DNA from: JBBQVO01 sp038211505
Lineage (GTDB): Bacteria > Chloroflexota > Dehalococcoidia > DSTF01 > JACRBR01
Length of the DNA stretch: 5,928 nucleotides
Assembly (NCBI GenBank): GCA_038211505.1
Contig: JBBQVO010000191.1
Coordinates: 1 to 5,928 of the forward strand
Direction: 5' to 3'
This document shows, piece after piece, positions 4,784-5,928 of this stretch. The stretch's first letter is position 1; the number at the start of each line of letters is the position of its first letter. Under the pieces are notes generated by a model. It saw only the letters and a list, made by a program, of their open reading frames with translations. It ran no database searches and was not told where the DNA came from. The translations under genes and the position numbers were made by a program.

Positions 4784-5928
4784 ATGCCACGACTCCGCAC
4801 GGGCCTTCCGCGAAACACCATCCACTCGACGGCGAAAGAGGCCGAGCGGGCGTACCTCGTCGCCGTCCAGCGCACGAACGAACGCGAACGCTGGCGGGCC
4901 GAAAGCTCGCTCGACGAGCTGGCGCTGCTCGCCCGAACAGCGGGCGCCGACGTCATCGGCACGTCGCTGCAACGCATGGCGGCGCCGAATCCCGCGACGT
5001 ACATCGGCAAGGGCAAGCTCGCCGAGATCAAAGCGCTGGCCAACGACAACGGCGGCTACACGATGGTGATCTTCGACGACGAGCTGTCGCCATCGCAGCA
5101 GGTGCATCTCGAAGACGAGCTCGGCGTCAAGGTGCTCGATCGCACGGCGCTGATCCTCGACATCTTCGCGATGCGCGCCCGCACGAAAGAAGGCCGCCTG
5201 CAGGTCGATCTCGCGCAGTCCGAGTATCTGCTCCCACGCCTCAAGGGACAGTGGAGCCACCTCGAACGTCTCAGCGGCAACAGTGGCGCGCCCGGCGCGA
5301 TCGGCGTCCGCGGTCCCGGTGAGACGCAGGTCGAGACCGACCGCCGTCTCGCCCGTAAGAAGATCACGAAGCTCAAGGAGCAGATCGAGGATGTCCGCCA
5401 GCAGCGCTCGCTCTACCGTCGCCGCCGCGAGCGTGAGGGTGTGCCAGTCGTCGCGCTCGTCGGCTACACGAACGCCGGCAAGAGCACGCTGATGCGCACA
5501 CTTACGCGCGACAACGATGTCTTCGTCCAGAATCAGCTCTTCGCGACGCTCGATCCGTTGACGCGCAAGGTCTACCTCGACGCCACGCACCCCGCGCTGC
5601 TCACCGACACCGTCGGCTTCATTCAGAAATTGCCGACGAGCCTCGTCGCCGCCTTTCGCGCAACGCTCGAGGAACTCACGGACGCCGCGCTGCTGCTGCA
5701 CATCGTCGACATCACGCACCCCGACGCCGCGCACCAGAGCCAGACCGTCGAGCAGACGCTTGCCGCGCTCGGCATCGCCGACGAGCCGCGCATCACCGTC
5801 CTCAACAAAGTCGATCAGCTCCCCGACGCCGACGGACAGCCCGTCCATTCGCTCGCCGAGCTCACGACATTCCAGACATCCCTCACCGACAACATCCCCG
5901 GCGCCGTCCTCATCTCCGCCGAACAAAA
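4784..5928 (+). CDS. hflX: GTPase HflX, C-terminus cut by the window edge
   Basis: Ribosome-associated GTPase of the Obg/HflX superfamily; binds the large subunit and, in studied species, splits stalled or stress-inactivated ribosomes. 381 codons are visible without a stop. The N-terminal HflX domain includes YIGKGKLAEI (73-82), VLDRTALILDIFAMRART (117-134) and the glycine-rich RGPGETQVETDRR (176-188), followed by a charged helical linker (about 190-218). The GTPase domain has G1 GYTNAGKST (227-235), G2 region FATLDPLTRK (253-262), G3 DTVGF (275-279), G4 NKVD (341-344) and a start of G5 at SAE (378-380). About 40-60 residues are likely missing. An in-frame ATG at 4760, with weak GGTGA upstream, would add eight residues (MYLCYAVR). 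I prefer 4784 because the extra residues do not look like an HflX N-terminus, but the start is uncertain. Divergent from the lipoprotein gene. Confidence 0.95.
   Translation, partial: MPRLRTGLPRNTIHSTAKEAERAYLVAVQRTNERERWRAESSLDELALLARTAGADVIGTSLQRMAAPNPATYIGKGKLAEIKALANDNGGYTMVIFDDELSPSQQVHLEDELGVKVLDRTALILDIFAMRARTKEGRLQVDLAQSEYLLPRLKGQWSHLERLSGNSGAPGAIGVRGPGETQVETDRRLARKKITKLKEQIEDVRQQRSLYRRRREREGVPVVALVGYTNAGKSTLMRTLTRDNDVFVQNQLFATLDPLTRKVYLDATHPALLTDTVGFIQKLPTSLVAAFRATLEELTDAALLLHIVDITHPDAAHQSQTVEQTLAALGIADEPRITVLNKVDQLPDADGQPVHSLAELTTFQTSLTDNIPGAVLISAEQ

Noticed and set aside
4682..5926. Minus-strand open frame continuous with the lipoprotein, spanning most of hflX
   Set aside because: It is antisense to a clear HflX with all GTPase motifs. 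The upstream part has no recognisable protein character, and the signal peptide plus ribosome site put the true start at 4681.

Overview
The window is a GC-rich, gene-dense piece of bacterial chromosome carrying housekeeping genes, with no sign of phage, plasmid, CRISPR or transposase content. A glycine-following lipobox lipoprotein, start codons sitting on preceding stop codons, a short-spaced REP-like repeat and the character of the proteins would fit a Chloroflexota-like (for example Dehalococcoidia-type) or actinobacterium-like organism. This placement is an inference from style and not from a marker gene.

Layout. Positions 1-3391 hold a minus-strand operon for the non-oxidative pentose phosphate pathway, transcribed right to left: transketolase (tkt), ribose-5-phosphate isomerase B (rpiB) and transaldolase (tal, cut by the left edge). 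The genes overlap by 1 and 8 bases, so they are probably co-transcribed and translationally coupled. Together the three enzymes interconvert pentose phosphates with fructose-6-phosphate and glyceraldehyde-3-phosphate. Positions 3392-3847 form a gap of about 450 bases with no convincing gene. It holds a likely tkt promoter with a leader of roughly 140 bases that can form several small hairpins, and a REP-like repeat with a possible inverted partner.

Positions 3848-4681 encode a minus-strand secreted lipoprotein of unknown function with a Ser/Thr/Ala/Pro-rich linker and a four-cysteine domain. A 102-base divergent region separates it from hflX, a ribosome-associated GTPase on the plus strand that runs off the right edge. 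This divergent region contains a perfect 9-base inverted repeat whose arms overlap the promoter region of both genes, and it is the most interesting non-coding signal in the window.

Nothing here looks like a new defence or mobile system. The items worth a second look are the shared palindrome, the structured tkt leader, the repeat pair, the unknown lipoprotein, and whether tal continues into a phosphoglucose isomerase fusion beyond the edge.
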